Source of the DNA: Pirellulaceae bacterium
GTDB taxonomy: Bacteria; Planctomycetota; Planctomycetia; Pirellulales; Pirellulaceae
Length of the DNA stretch: 64,000 nt
Reading direction: 5' to 3'
Assembly: GCA_022448315.1 (NCBI GenBank)
Contig: JAKVCA010000004.1
Location: forward strand, 21,495-85,494
Under the pieces are notes generated by a model, which did no database searches, had not been told where the DNA came from, and worked only from the letters and a program-made list of their open reading frames with translations. Position 1 is the first letter of the stretch, and each line of letters starts with the position of its first letter. Made by a program: the position numbers and the translations under genes. Positions 32,948 to 42,851 of the stretch are shown here, in pieces.

Positions 32948-35278
32948 ATGCTACGCCAACGAACGCTCCAACTCGCCATCGCCTTCATCGCCTTTTTAAC
33001 CTTCAGTATGGCGGGTGTCTCTGGCTCCTGGGGACAGGGCATTCTCCTGACCGAAATCGATGACCGATCACTCCCGCTGCCGCGTCCCATGGTTGAGCCG
33101 AATCGCCGTCAAGAGTCCTACACGATCAAAGACTTGGCCTTCCACGCCACGATCAAGGATCAGGTCGCCGAAACGCAAGTGACTCAGACGTTCTTGAATC
33201 CAAGCACCCGTGTTCTGGATGCAAAATTTGTTTTCCCGCTTCCTGATGAAGCGGCCATTCAGGATCTGACCCTACTGGTGAATGGCAAGGAGTATCAGGG
33301 CAAAATGCTCCCCAAGGACAAAGCGCGGGATATCTACGAGAGCTATGTCCGCAGAAGTCAGGACCCAGCTCTCCTCGAATGGCTCGGAGCAGGGTTGTAT
33401 CAAACCCGCGTGTTTCCAATCCCTGCAGGCGAAACACGTACCGTCACCATCAAGTACAGCCAAGTTCTAAAAAAATACCACCGCCTGACGGATTACCTGA
33501 TCCCGCTGGCGACCGCCAAGTACACCACTCGGCCCATTGAAGAGTTGAACATCCAGATTCGGCTGGAATCTTCAGAGAAGCTTAAAACCATTTACTCTCC
33601 CACCTTTCCACTTGATGTGACTCGGGCGGGCAAACGGACCGCGACGATCAAAGTCCATCAAAAACAATGCCTCCCCGCCTCCGATTTTCGCCTGCTCTTC
33701 GATACAAGTGACCAAGCGATTGGAGCGAGCCTCTTGACCCATTGGCCCAAAGATGACGACGAAGGCTACTTCATGTTGCTGGCTAGTCCAGAGGTCAAGC
33801 AGAACCGCCAGGATGCCTTGCCCAAGGACATCATCTTCGTGGTGGATCGCAGCGGGAGCATGACAGGGAAAAAAATCGACCAGGTCAAAGATTCCCTTCG
33901 CTTCGTCGTCAATCAACTGAGTCAAGGCGATCGCTTTGACATCGTCTCCTACTCAACCGACATTGAAATCTTTAAACCCAGATTGCAAGCCTTCAATGAA
34001 GAGACTCGCCAGCAGGCTCTGGGTTACATCGAGGGGCTTTACGCCGGAGGCAGCACGAACATCTCGGGAGCATTGGAAGCCGCATTTGATTTGCTTCAAC
34101 AGTCTGATCGTCCCCAGTATGTCGTTTTCCTGACCGATGGTCTGCCAACCGCAGGCGTTACTCAAGAGGCGAAGATCGTCGAGCAAACACGTGAGACCAA
34201 TCAGTCGCGTGCCAGACTTCTCAGCCTCGGTGTAGGCTACGACGTCAACAGCCGACTTCTGGATCGTCTTACTCGCGCGAATCGCGGGCAAAGCGAATAC
34301 GTTCGACCGGATGAAAATATCGAGAGTTATATCGGGCGACTCTACGGACGCATTGCATCGCCCGTCCTGACCGATGTCTCCATCGAGTTTTTAAAGACGG
34401 AAGATCGACTTATCACCGCCAATCTGGTGAATCGTCTTTACCCTCGAGAACTCCCCGACCTGTTTCAGGGGGAACAGTTGGTCGTGGCAGGACGTTATAC
34501 GCAAGCGGGCGCTGTGACGGTCCGCATCCAGGGCAAAGTGAATACAGAAGCCGCATCTTTTGAATTTCCGCTTAATCTGCAAGAGCCGAGCGTGGCTCAA
34601 AATCACCAATTCGTGGAGCGAATCTGGGCGTCTCGACGCATCGGTGAGATCATCGACGAAATGGACCTCAACGGACCCAATCGCGAACTCATCGAGGAAC
34701 TGGTCATGCTTTCTACCCGCCACGGCATCTTGACCCCGTACACTTCGTTCCTTGCGGATGACCAAGCCGATCAGGGGATTGCGATAAGCGATCAACTTGA
34801 GCAAGCCGAACGTCGCGTCGAGCGCCTCGCTGAAGTGGATGGTATCAGCGGTGTGGCACAGCGGCAAAGCAAAGCAGATTTCCAACGCGCGGGTGCAGCC
34901 GCACGAACTCCACTCTATGAAGGCCGCGCCGCATCGGATGATACGGCCGATGCGCCCCTCGCAAACCTATCCTCCGCCGCATTCGGTGGAGCTGTTTACC
35001 GAGATATTGATCGCGATCGCACGGTTGTGACGAGTGAAGTTGTTACGGTGGGCGGTTTCACGCTTTACAAACGAGGAAACTTTTGGCTCGCCAACAACGT
35101 GGGCAAAATTGACCTTGATCAACTGCCGCCGGACACCCTGAGGATCCAACGCTTCAGCGACGCCTACTTTGACTTGGCGGCAAAGAATACCAAGGAGGAG
35201 AACGCGGTGCTTTCAAGGATTGCTACCAAGACAAAGCTTGTGATCAAGCTCAGAAACCAACTCGTTTTAATCGAGTGA
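32948..35278 (+). CDS. Secreted VIT/von Willebrand factor A domain protein
   Basis: A 776-residue exported protein with a signal peptide (LAIAFIAFLTFSMAGVSGSWG). A VIT domain lies at about residues 50-180 (block FHATIKDQVAETQVTQTFLN) and a vWA domain at about 290-465 with the metal-ion dependent adhesion site D300-x-S302-x-S304 and the block VVFLTDGLPTAG. VIT/vWA proteins of this type are common on planctomycete and proteobacterial surfaces. The C-terminal 300 residues contain a likely extended and acidic region without known domain. ATG 32948 is set by GAGG 8 bases upstream and by the signal peptide. Confidence 0.9.
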   Translation: MLRQRTLQLAIAFIAFLTFSMAGVSGSWGQGILLTEIDDRSLPLPRPMVEPNRRQESYTIKDLAFHATIKDQVAETQVTQTFLNPSTRVLDAKFVFPLPDEAAIQDLTLLVNGKEYQGKMLPKDKARDIYESYVRRSQDPALLEWLGAGLYQTRVFPIPAGETRTVTIKYSQVLKKYHRLTDYLIPLATAKYTTRPIEELNIQIRLESSEKLKTIYSPTFPLDVTRAGKRTATIKVHQKQCLPASDFRLLFDTSDQAIGASLLTHWPKDDDEGYFMLLASPEVKQNRQDALPKDIIFVVDRSGSMTGKKIDQVKDSLRFVVNQLSQGDRFDIVSYSTDIEIFKPRLQAFNEETRQQALGYIEGLYAGGSTNISGALEAAFDLLQQSDRPQYVVFLTDGLPTAGVTQEAKIVEQTRETNQSRARLLSLGVGYDVNSRLLDRLTRANRGQSEYVRPDENIESYIGRLYGRIASPVLTDVSIEFLKTEDRLITANLVNRLYPRELPDLFQGEQLVVAGRYTQAGAVTVRIQGKVNTEAASFEFPLNLQEPSVAQNHQFVERIWASRRIGEIIDEMDLNGPNRELIEELVMLSTRHGILTPYTSFLADDQADQGIAISDQLEQAERRVERLAEVDGISGVAQRQSKADFQRAGAAARTPLYEGRAASDDTADAPLANLSSAAFGGAVYRDIDRDRTVVTSEVVTVGGFTLYKRGNFWLANNVGKIDLDQLPPDTLRIQRFSDAYFDLAAKNTKEENAVLSRIATKTKLVIKLRNQLVLIE

Positions 35279-35557
35279 TCTCCCAGTGGTTCCGACCCGA
35301 AAGTGGTTGGCTACAGAGACGGCTCCAGGGCAGAGCCCAAACAAAAATTATGCGAGAGCATGACGTTTCGAACGGCTCTAGGCCGTCGGAGCGGCTTCTG
35401 CCTCTGGCAAAGACCTTGGACCACGTGATGAAAACAAGGCGAGTTTTCAAAAAACGAACCATCAACCCACATGTGCGATACAATACTGAGACCATTCCGT
35501 GGAGCCCCTGGGTGATTTTCAACCCAAGAAGTAACCTTCTGTTGGAGCGTGTCCAAG

Positions 35558-36772
35558 ATGAATACGTGTTTTTGGCCGTCCAAACGCTTCATGTTCGAGC
35601 GTTCGATTCACGCACCATTCATGGCGTTCGCTTTGATCGCTTTGCCCCTCCTATCGATTACCGCTCAGGATTCGCGTGTCAGTCAACTCCCAGAAATATT
35701 GGAGAGACTCGACGACGAAAGCCCTGACACAAGAATGGAGGCCGCGAATGCGATCCGAAGATTAGGTCCACAAGCCATCAGTGCCGCCCCGAAGTTGATC
35801 GGTATGCTCGAGGATACTTCGATCAATTCGGATGGCGAGCCGGTCGCTCAATATTACAGTCGAGCTTTAGCCGGATTGGGACCTTTGGTCGTCCCTGAAC
35901 TCCTCGAAGAAATTTCAACTGAAAACAACTACCAGCGCTCGGGGATCTGCGAAGCACTCCATCAACTGGGTCCGTCGTCGTCCGCGGCAGTCGAGATTTT
36001 AATCCCGAAAATGAGCGAGGCCAGCAAAAATGATCGTTGGGCATACACTTACGTTTTCGAAGGCATCGGCCCGAAGGCGGCTGCCGCCGTCCCTCAGATC
36101 ATCGAACAGTTGGACAGCGAAGATTTTCAGTTGCAACTGGTTTCCTGTCGCGCTCTGGCGGCCATTGGGCCCAAGGCGAAGGACGCGTGCCCTGAATTGT
36201 TACGACTGCTCGACGAAGGGAACCTCAGTGTCAAAGGCCATGCAGCCATGGCGCTTGGGAACATTGGTATCCAACCCGGACTCAAGATCCCAGAGAGCTT
36301 GGCTCGCACACTCGAACACCCCCATTTTGTTGTTCGAGAAAGGGTCCTTGAGGGGATTGGTCGGCTCGGTCGCGACGCCAACGTCGTACTTCCCACTCTT
36401 GAAAACTACATGGGGGATTCAAAATTTAACGCCCCTGTGGACGTTGCTCTGGCCTACTTCCGCATCGGTGGTGAACCCCAAAAAGCATTGGATCAACTGA
36501 CTGAAATCGCGAGTCATTTCCAAAACGAACTTGAAGCAGTGGTTGCCATTGGCAAGATGAAAACGGCAGCAGCTCCCGCCATTCCCATGTTGATCGAGAA
36601 GCTGGACTCTGAAGATCCAGACGTCGCTTATGAAGCATGTTTCGCGTTGGCCGCGATTGGTGACCCAAAGCCCGCTATTCTTGCGAAACTGGATGAGGTG
36701 TCCAAATCCAGCGATCAGTTTCTTGCCAGTGGAGCGAAGCGAGCAGCCTTTTTATTACGCGCAATCAAGTAG
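35558..36772 (+). CDS. Secreted HEAT-repeat protein
   Basis: A 404-residue protein of HEAT or armadillo-like alpha solenoid repeats after a signal peptide (SIHAPFMAFALIALPLLSIT, cleavage near residue 38). About eight repeats of roughly 35-45 residues cover residues 45-400; typical units are DTRMEAANAIRRLGP, AAVPQIIEQL and AYEACFALAAIGD. HEAT scaffolds bind partner proteins; planctomycetes encode many. GGAG lies 10 bases upstream of ATG 35558, while the GTG at 35549 is too close to it. Its last 8 bases overlap the convergent fliM 3' end. Confidence 0.88.
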   Translation: MNTCFWPSKRFMFERSIHAPFMAFALIALPLLSITAQDSRVSQLPEILERLDDESPDTRMEAANAIRRLGPQAISAAPKLIGMLEDTSINSDGEPVAQYYSRALAGLGPLVVPELLEEISTENNYQRSGICEALHQLGPSSSAAVEILIPKMSEASKNDRWAYTYVFEGIGPKAAAAVPQIIEQLDSEDFQLQLVSCRALAAIGPKAKDACPELLRLLDEGNLSVKGHAAMALGNIGIQPGLKIPESLARTLEHPHFVVRERVLEGIGRLGRDANVVLPTLENYMGDSKFNAPVDVALAYFRIGGEPQKALDQLTEIASHFQNELEAVVAIGKMKTAAAPAIPMLIEKLDSEDPDVAYEACFALAAIGDPKPAILAKLDEVSKSSDQFLASGAKRAAFLLRAIK

Positions 36773-37829
36773 ACCCACCGTCAGGCGTACCATGACCAAG
36801 CGGATCCTCCACCGGTGACTGCGGCTCGACGACCTGCGTAATCTGAATCGCCTTCTTGCCTTTAAGCGCTCCAGCCTGCGCCTCAAACTTCCGCTGATCA
36901 CCCAGCATAACTTCCAAAGGGCTTCCGATGTCATGATCCGTTGTAATGATGTCTCCGACCTTAAGACCGATAAGCTCAGACATCGTGACTGTAGACTCTG
37001 CCAGTGTGACACTCAATTCCATTTCGGATTGTGCGAGTCGTCTTGAAAGTTGATTTCTCGAAAAATCGGTCGCGGCACGCTTGCCGTATGCCTGCCAAGT
37101 GTTCGCCGTAAGCCGCCCGGCGATCCTTTCGATCGAGTTGTAAGGAATGCAAAGATTCATCATGCCACGCAGCTCTCCCAGAGAGAGCTCAAAGCTGATC
37201 AGCACAACGACTTCGTTCGGCGGGACAATGGAGACAAGATGTGGGTTGCTCTCCACGCGTTCGATACTAAGTGTCAGTTTGACCACATTTTCCCAAGCTT
37301 TATGCAGTTCCGAGAGGAACAACCGGGTCATTTTATTGACGAGTCGCATTTCAAGCTCTGTCAATGGCCTGCGAAGTTGGGGACTCTTTTCTTTTCCGCC
37401 GCCAAGCAACCGGTCGAGCAGCGGAAAGATGACCGAAGGATTGATATCGAGGATGACATTGCCTTCAAGCGGTGCGGCCCTCAATACGTTGAAGCAAGTT
37501 GGATTCTCCAAGCCAAATACGAATTCGCTGTAAGTCATCTGGTCCACACCGACCAGTCGAACGTCCACCATGCTTCGAATCAATCCCGACAGTGACGCTG
37601 CGAAATTACGACTGAAGCCTTCATGCAGCGTCTGCAACGCACGCATCTGCTCTTTACCGACACGTTCCGGACGTTTGAAGTCGTAGGTAACGACCTTTTC
37701 CGGCAATTGCAGTTTCCGTGAGCTCGTTGAGGTCACCGACGGTTTTGCGGCCTGCAGCGGCGTCTCCGTGGAGTCAGCTTCATTTTGCAAGCTTTCGCCC
37801 TCCCCCTCACCCAAGATCTCTTCGTCCAC
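36765..37829 (-). CDS. fliM: Flagellar motor switch protein FliM
   Basis: A 354-residue FliM, the switch-ring protein that binds CheY and FliG at the base of the flagellum. The middle CheC-like domain (about residues 70-250) contains FSRNFAASLSGLIRSMVDV and the block DINPSVIFPLLDRLLGGG. The C-terminal SpoA domain (about 260-345) ends with a short acidic tail. GTG 37829 has AGGAG 6 bases upstream. The N-terminal acidic stretch may hold the CheY-binding segment, though a canonical EIDALL-like motif is not seen (DEEILGEGEGES). No other flagellar gene is near. Confidence 0.9.
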   Translation of the reverse strand: MDEEILGEGEGESLQNEADSTETPLQAAKPSVTSTSSRKLQLPEKVVTYDFKRPERVGKEQMRALQTLHEGFSRNFAASLSGLIRSMVDVRLVGVDQMTYSEFVFGLENPTCFNVLRAAPLEGNVILDINPSVIFPLLDRLLGGGKEKSPQLRRPLTELEMRLVNKMTRLFLSELHKAWENVVKLTLSIERVESNPHLVSIVPPNEVVVLISFELSLGELRGMMNLCIPYNSIERIAGRLTANTWQAYGKRAATDFSRNQLSRRLAQSEMELSVTLAESTVTMSELIGLKVGDIITTDHDIGSPLEVMLGDQRKFEAQAGALKGKKAIQITQVVEPQSPVEDPLGHGTPDGGST

Positions 37830-37940
37830 AACTCACTCCTACAAACCTGTGGTCCAACGCACGCCTACCCTGCACATACAAAACACCAAATTGTTATGGG
37901 CTTCCTCGTGTCGGTAGCCTTCTTCATCGAACGACCTCAA

Positions 37941-39218
37941 TCATCCTTCACGAATTAAACCGTCCCCAAAGCAAACGTACTTGTACGTTGTCAGCTCTCT
38001 CAGACCACATGGGCCACGAGCATGTAACTTGTCGGTACTGATCCCAATTTCAGCCCCCAAGCCAAACTGACTTCCATCATTGAACCGCGTACTGGAATTG
38101 ACCATGACAGCCGAAGAGTCGATCTGAGTAACGAAGTGTCGCGCTGTCCTCAGGTCAGAAGTCACGATCGCATCCGTATGGCCCGACCCGTAATGATTGA
38201 TGTGCTCGATCGCCGCATCAGTATTTTCGACCACTTTGACGGCTAAAATCAAATCAAGATACTCAGTCCCAAAATCGTCTTCAGTTGCACCCTCGGAACC
38301 CTCTAAATGAGGGGCAGACTTTTCGCAAGCTCGAAGGAGCACTTGTTCTTTTTGCAAAGCTTGCCCCAGTGCAGGGAGATAATCTCGTGCCACGTCGGCA
38401 TGGATCAGCAAGGTCTCGCACGCGTTGCAAACTCCGGGCCGCTGGCATTTGGAATTCACCAAAATATTGACGGCCATCTCCAGTTCCGCGGTCGCGTCCA
38501 CGTATACATGGCAGTTCCCCGTGTAGTGTTTGATCACGGGCATCTTGGCCTGCTCGGCGACACGTCGGATCAATGATTCCCCACCTCGTGGTATCGCCAC
38601 ATCAATGAAAGAGTCCAGCTGCAGAAAATGACCTACGGCCTCACGATCTGCAATGTCAACCAGTTGAACCGCGTGTTCTGGAACCCCGACATCCGTCCCA
38701 ACGCTCAAGAGCACATCGACAATCGCGCGACTCGAGTAGTAGGCTTCTTTACCGCCTCGAAGGATGACCGCATTGCCACTTTTAAGGCAGATCGCCGCGG
38801 CATCCGCTGTCACATTTGGCCGTGATTCGTAGACGAAAAAAACCACGCCCAGCGGGACTCGAACACGCGACACATCCAACCCGTTCGGACGGCGACTCGA
38901 ATCCAATACCTCACCAATAGGGTCGGGGAGGCCGGCAATCTCTTCCAACCCTACCGCAATTTGTTCGATGCGTTTCTCGTCCAATCTCAGTCGATCGATC
39001 TGTGCCGTGGTCAGACCGAATTGAGGCGCCCGGTCAAGATCCTTCGCATTCGCCGTCATGATGGCACCAACCGCTTGCCGCAACTCCGCCGCTGATCGCA
39101 GTAACCATGAATTCTTGGTCTCTCCACTCAGGTTACGCAGCTCCGCCGAAGCCTTTTTTGCGGACTCCGCCAGACGAACGCAATAGTCCTCAAGGTTGAA
39201 CTGCCCTGTGTTCGCCAT
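37941..39218 (-). CDS. proA: Gamma-glutamyl phosphate reductase
   Basis: A 425-residue NADPH-dependent aldehyde dehydrogenase-type enzyme that reduces gamma-glutamyl phosphate to the semialdehyde in proline synthesis. The block VFFVYESRPNVTADAAAICLK and the catalytic cysteine in CQRPGVCNACETLL are present, as is GGKEAYYSSRAIV. ATG 39218 has GAGGCGAGT upstream. proB and proC are not in the window. It lies 155 bases downstream of the ABC ATPase gene on the same strand. Confidence 0.95.
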   Translation of the reverse strand: MANTGQFNLEDYCVRLAESAKKASAELRNLSGETKNSWLLRSAAELRQAVGAIMTANAKDLDRAPQFGLTTAQIDRLRLDEKRIEQIAVGLEEIAGLPDPIGEVLDSSRRPNGLDVSRVRVPLGVVFFVYESRPNVTADAAAICLKSGNAVILRGGKEAYYSSRAIVDVLLSVGTDVGVPEHAVQLVDIADREAVGHFLQLDSFIDVAIPRGGESLIRRVAEQAKMPVIKHYTGNCHVYVDATAELEMAVNILVNSKCQRPGVCNACETLLIHADVARDYLPALGQALQKEQVLLRACEKSAPHLEGSEGATEDDFGTEYLDLILAVKVVENTDAAIEHINHYGSGHTDAIVTSDLRTARHFVTQIDSSAVMVNSSTRFNDGSQFGLGAEIGISTDKLHARGPCGLRELTTYKYVCFGDGLIREG

Positions 39219-39373
39219 ACTCGCCTCACCTGATCGTTCGTGATTCGTCGACGGAGAGTATCTTGAATGCTCGAAAAGCCGTCAATGTTGTTCGAACAAT
39301 CCAACCTCTCATCTTGCTAGCAATTGGCGATCCGCCCTGGCTCCAGGGGGGAATTCTCGTTGCATTGGACGAT

Positions 39374-40333
39374 TCACCCCACTCCCGCCTGCTCCTCATC
39401 CGCAAGAGAGCGGCCGGTCAGACTTACAAAAACATCCTCAAGGCTGGCATGCCTTGTGGTCAGCCGATTGAATTCGAGTCGATCCTGCTGCAAACGATTG
39501 AGCAGAGCGGGAATGGCGACATGAGGTGACTTCACCGTCAGGAGCGCGTGGTCCGAGTTCATTTGGACCCCCGAGACCGAAGGCAGTTTCTGCAATTCTT
39601 CGGCAGCGATCCCCATGGTTTGATGTTCGTTGACTGAGAATTCGACGACATGTTCGCCCCCGATCTTTCGGATCAACTCGTCGGGTGTGCCCAGAGCAAT
39701 GATCTTACCTTGGTCGACAATCGCCACACGATCGCAGAGTCGTTCCGCTTCATCCATGTAATGCGTCGTCAGCAGGACGCTTCGCCCACGCTCGCGATAG
39801 TCACATATGATGTCCCAAAGCTGACGCCGCGATTGTGGGTCAAGCCCGGTGGTGGGCTCGTCCAGAAAGATCAATTCAGGGTCACCGACCAGAGCAGTGG
39901 CGACAGCAAGCCGTTGACGTTGTCCACCGGAAAGCCGTTTGACCCAAGTATCGGCTTTGGCCTCCAATGAGACCTGAGCCATGGCCTCCTCAGCGGTCAT
40001 CGCGGTCTGATAGAAACTTCGAAAGAGTCTTAACGTTTCCAACACGGTAAGCTTGTCGGAAAGCCGAGTCTCCTGAAGCGAAATCCCGATTCGTTCTCGA
40101 ATCTCATCGGCCTTGGTTTTCCAATCTCGCCCCAGAACCTGGACACTTCCTGACGTCGGTGTCAGTAAGCCTTCGAGAACCTCGATGGTTGTGGTTTTTC
40201 CCGCGCCGTTCGGTCCAAGGACTCCGAAGCATTCCCCGACCTGCACTTCCACATCAATCCCACGAACGGCCTCAACGGGTGGACGTCCGGGATAAGTTTT
40301 CACCAAGTCATGACATTCGATCGCGAGTTCCAT
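39374..40333 (-). CDS. ABC transporter ATP-binding protein
   Basis: A 319-residue ATPase of the DrrA/CcmA-like group of ABC exporters. Walker A (GPNGAGKTTT), the signature LSGGQRQRLAVA, Walker B (LIFLDEPTTGLD) and the H-loop (LTTHYMDEAERLCD) are complete. The C-terminal 80 residues after the ATPase core carry the usual extra domain of this group. ATG 40333 is chosen over a TTG one codon earlier. No permease gene flanks it, so its membrane partner must lie elsewhere. Confidence 0.92.
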   Translation of the reverse strand: MELAIECHDLVKTYPGRPPVEAVRGIDVEVQVGECFGVLGPNGAGKTTTIEVLEGLLTPTSGSVQVLGRDWKTKADEIRERIGISLQETRLSDKLTVLETLRLFRSFYQTAMTAEEAMAQVSLEAKADTWVKRLSGGQRQRLAVATALVGDPELIFLDEPTTGLDPQSRRQLWDIICDYRERGRSVLLTTHYMDEAERLCDRVAIVDQGKIIALGTPDELIRKIGGEHVVEFSVNEHQTMGIAAEELQKLPSVSGVQMNSDHALLTVKSPHVAIPALLNRLQQDRLEFNRLTTRHASLEDVFVSLTGRSLADEEQAGVG

Positions 40334-40426
40334 CAATCCATCCGTTTCAATTCAGCTTCGGCAGCCACTCACCCGCCCTCGAGACAGCGGATGATCCATC
40401 CCACCATGCGGACACCCATGATGGGT

Positions 40427-41809
40427 TCAATCCCAACAGGCCGTTTCGACCCACTCAAATCCCAAACCGTTTCCTGACAATTCTGCCGTTGTCACACGGC
40501 CGTCGTCGACCAAAAACATCCCGGGGTAATCCTGCTCCCAATCGGCGTTGCCACAGGGGCAATATTGTCTTCCATTTCCCTCGATGGCAGCAACCGTCGG
40601 AACATGGGCAGCGAGCGAGGCGGAATGTAAAAATGATGGCCCGATACAGGTAAGATCCTGAACGCAGAGAAACATCTTGTATTTCTGGGCGGCGGCCGCC
40701 ATCAAAAGCGATTCGGTTTGCCCTTTGCACGCCTTCAAGGCGATGCCCGAATACCCCAGCTCCTTAGCCCGCAAAACACTCTCAAAATCCAACAAAGACT
40801 CATCAATCACAACAGGTTTGAGCCGGGCCGCTTCGGCGACACTCGTTGCCCCAGTACCCTGACTCATATCTCGATGCATCGGTTGCTCAATGTATTGGAT
40901 TCGCTCATATGCCTCCGGACGCAATTCGGTCAGGCGAGCCAGGAATTCAAGGACATACCCGATATCGGGGCATTTTTCATTGAAGTCCAAGCTATAGGCC
41001 CAACGCTGACATTGCCGTTCTGATTGGGCTTCCGCTGCAACTCGATCGATCGAGACCACTCGCTCTACATCCCAGTCGAGATCATCTCCGGCAAGCTTCA
41101 GCTTCAGGTGATCAAGCCCATCCGCCTGAATCCACTCGCCGAGTGCCTGTGGAAGCCCGTCTAACACGGGCTCAAGAATATCCGCCGTCGTCAAGGGATC
41201 GAGCGCTCCAACAAGATGATAAAGGGGCATCTCGCTTTGAGGCGTGGACCGGGTGTATTGCGAAAGGAATTCGCCCTCGAAGTCCTCGTTGAGGAAGTGC
41301 GAAAGATCTTGATTGATCCATTCGGTCCCAAGACAAGCAAAGGCCGATCGTTGCTGAAGTCGTCCAAATGCATCGTGAATAGCTGCCTCAACAGGGCTGG
41401 CTGCAACCAACGCCGCAAGCTGTGGCATCGCTTTCTCATCTCCAAGGGCTCGACCAATGACTCTGCGGATATCGGGGTACTCCGCCGCCATCTGCAGTGT
41501 CAATTGCAAAGGATCTCCTATCTCCTCAATGCCATTCACCCGTTCCTTCAGTACCTCCACAAACTCCAGCATGGACGACAGCGTTGCCGTTGCATCCAGC
41601 GAGGGACTGGGCCACGCCCAAACATTCCCCATCGTCATGGACCCATACCCGGTCGCTCGACGCCCCTGCCGGTCTTCAACCAGCACCTTTGCATCCACAA
41701 CAGTCACATCCCGCACCACTCGCCCACCGAACTTGATGGGCGTCCGGTAGTCGATCTGCTGACGTTGCGTCTGCACTTCGCAAATTCGAATATCCGTCGA
41801 TTTACTCAT
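40427..41809 (-). CDS. Enolase-superfamily enzyme (MLE/mandelate racemase-like), substrate unknown
   Basis: A 460-residue enolase-superfamily protein. The N-terminal capping domain is long (about residues 1-190) and the barrel follows. A full catalytic set is visible: the K-x-K pair in HLKLKLAGDD, metal ligands D in AYSLDFNEKC, E in IQYIEQPM and the D/E pair in VVIDESLLD, and the second-side lysine in GIALKACKGQTES. This points to an active racemase, epimerase or cycloisomerase rather than a relic. The substrate cannot be read. ATG 41809 is preferred over ATG 41878 because the core begins soon after it, though the ribosome binding site is weak. It follows the DUF58 gene by 145 bases. Confidence 0.85.
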   Translation of the reverse strand: MSKSTDIRICEVQTQRQQIDYRTPIKFGGRVVRDVTVVDAKVLVEDRQGRRATGYGSMTMGNVWAWPSPSLDATATLSSMLEFVEVLKERVNGIEEIGDPLQLTLQMAAEYPDIRRVIGRALGDEKAMPQLAALVAASPVEAAIHDAFGRLQQRSAFACLGTEWINQDLSHFLNEDFEGEFLSQYTRSTPQSEMPLYHLVGALDPLTTADILEPVLDGLPQALGEWIQADGLDHLKLKLAGDDLDWDVERVVSIDRVAAEAQSERQCQRWAYSLDFNEKCPDIGYVLEFLARLTELRPEAYERIQYIEQPMHRDMSQGTGATSVAEAARLKPVVIDESLLDFESVLRAKELGYSGIALKACKGQTESLLMAAAAQKYKMFLCVQDLTCIGPSFLHSASLAAHVPTVAAIEGNGRQYCPCGNADWEQDYPGMFLVDDGRVTTAELSGNGLGFEWVETACWD

Positions 41810-41954
41810 TGTTTCGGCTGTTTCCTCAAATTCGTGTTTCCTGTCACGAGGCTCGGGGCCCCTCAGAGGGCGAGCCATTTACTTTGCCCGCGTTGAGGTC
41901 ACGAAGGAGCGTCGTTTCAGAAGCAACAATCTCGGTCGCTCAGTGATCCGAGTC

Positions 41955-42851
41955 TTAACTTCCCTCTGCAGCGAGAAGACGGGGCAGGACGTTGGCTATC
42001 GTATCATCTGTCTTCAAAAGTTCGTACCGCGCGCCAAATCGATGACATATCGCTCTGAAGTCGCGGAGATAGTCCTCCATTTCCTGAAGATATGCCTGCC
42101 GGATTCGATCGGCGTTGACCCTGAGTCGGTCTCCTCTTTCGAGGTCCTCGAGTTGCACTCTTCCCTGAAGGGTTGGCTCCAGCTCTTCAGGATCCAGAAT
42201 GTGAACCACGCGGACATCGAGATGCAAGCTCTCTCTGAAACGTTGCAAGATCTCCCCGAGTCCAGCAAGCTCGTCCAACCAGTCACCTATCAGAAAGATC
42301 ACACCCCGGTTGCCCATTTCAAACCCTAAAGAGGACAGTCCTACCATCCAATCGCCATCGGACTTCTTGGGTTGCCCCTGCTCAAGGAATTGGACCGCCC
42401 GACTCCATTGACTGGGTTGATCGCTTGGCAAAAGAGACCGAGAAGATTCCCCTCCCAACAAAGATAACCCGACCGCATCACCTTGCTGAACGACCAATCT
42501 CGAAATGCAACTGGCCAGCAATGCTGCGTGGTGATATTTGCTGGAGGAGACCGTGGGCCCCTGAAAACTCATGCTGAGACTATTGTCGACCGCAAGGTAG
42601 CAACACAGGGAGGTTTCATCCTGAAACTGTTTCACATAGAGCCGGTCCGTGCGAGCGTAAGCTTTCCAATCAAGGTGCCTCAGATCATCCCCCGCGGCAT
42701 ACTCGCGGTGCTGCGAAAACTCGATGGAATATCCCGCGCGAGGATTAAGGTGCTGGCCCTTTTTCAATGAGTCCAAAACCATCTGGGTGCTGAGCTTAAG
42801 ATGCTGCAGGCTACCGAGTGTTTTCGGATCGGAATAGCTGGTCGGCTCCAC
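41955..42851 (-). CDS. DUF58 protein (vWA-fold partner of MoxR ATPase)
   Basis: A 298-residue DUF58 protein; these are usually membrane-proximal partners of MoxR ATPases. The signature block HREYAAGDDLRHLDWKAYAR lies at about residues 48-67 and a vWA-like segment with YLAVDNSLSMSF (DxSxS-type) follows. GTG 42851 is fixed by GGAG 6 bases upstream. The gene start overlaps the end of the MoxR gene by 41 bases, indicating translational coupling. A role in a chaperone or metal-insertion complex is the usual inference for the pair; the substrate here is unknown. Confidence 0.92.
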   Translation of the reverse strand: MEPTSYSDPKTLGSLQHLKLSTQMVLDSLKKGQHLNPRAGYSIEFSQHREYAAGDDLRHLDWKAYARTDRLYVKQFQDETSLCCYLAVDNSLSMSFQGPTVSSSKYHHAALLASCISRLVVQQGDAVGLSLLGGESSRSLLPSDQPSQWSRAVQFLEQGQPKKSDGDWMVGLSSLGFEMGNRGVIFLIGDWLDELAGLGEILQRFRESLHLDVRVVHILDPEELEPTLQGRVQLEDLERGDRLRVNADRIRQAYLQEMEDYLRDFRAICHRFGARYELLKTDDTIANVLPRLLAAEGS

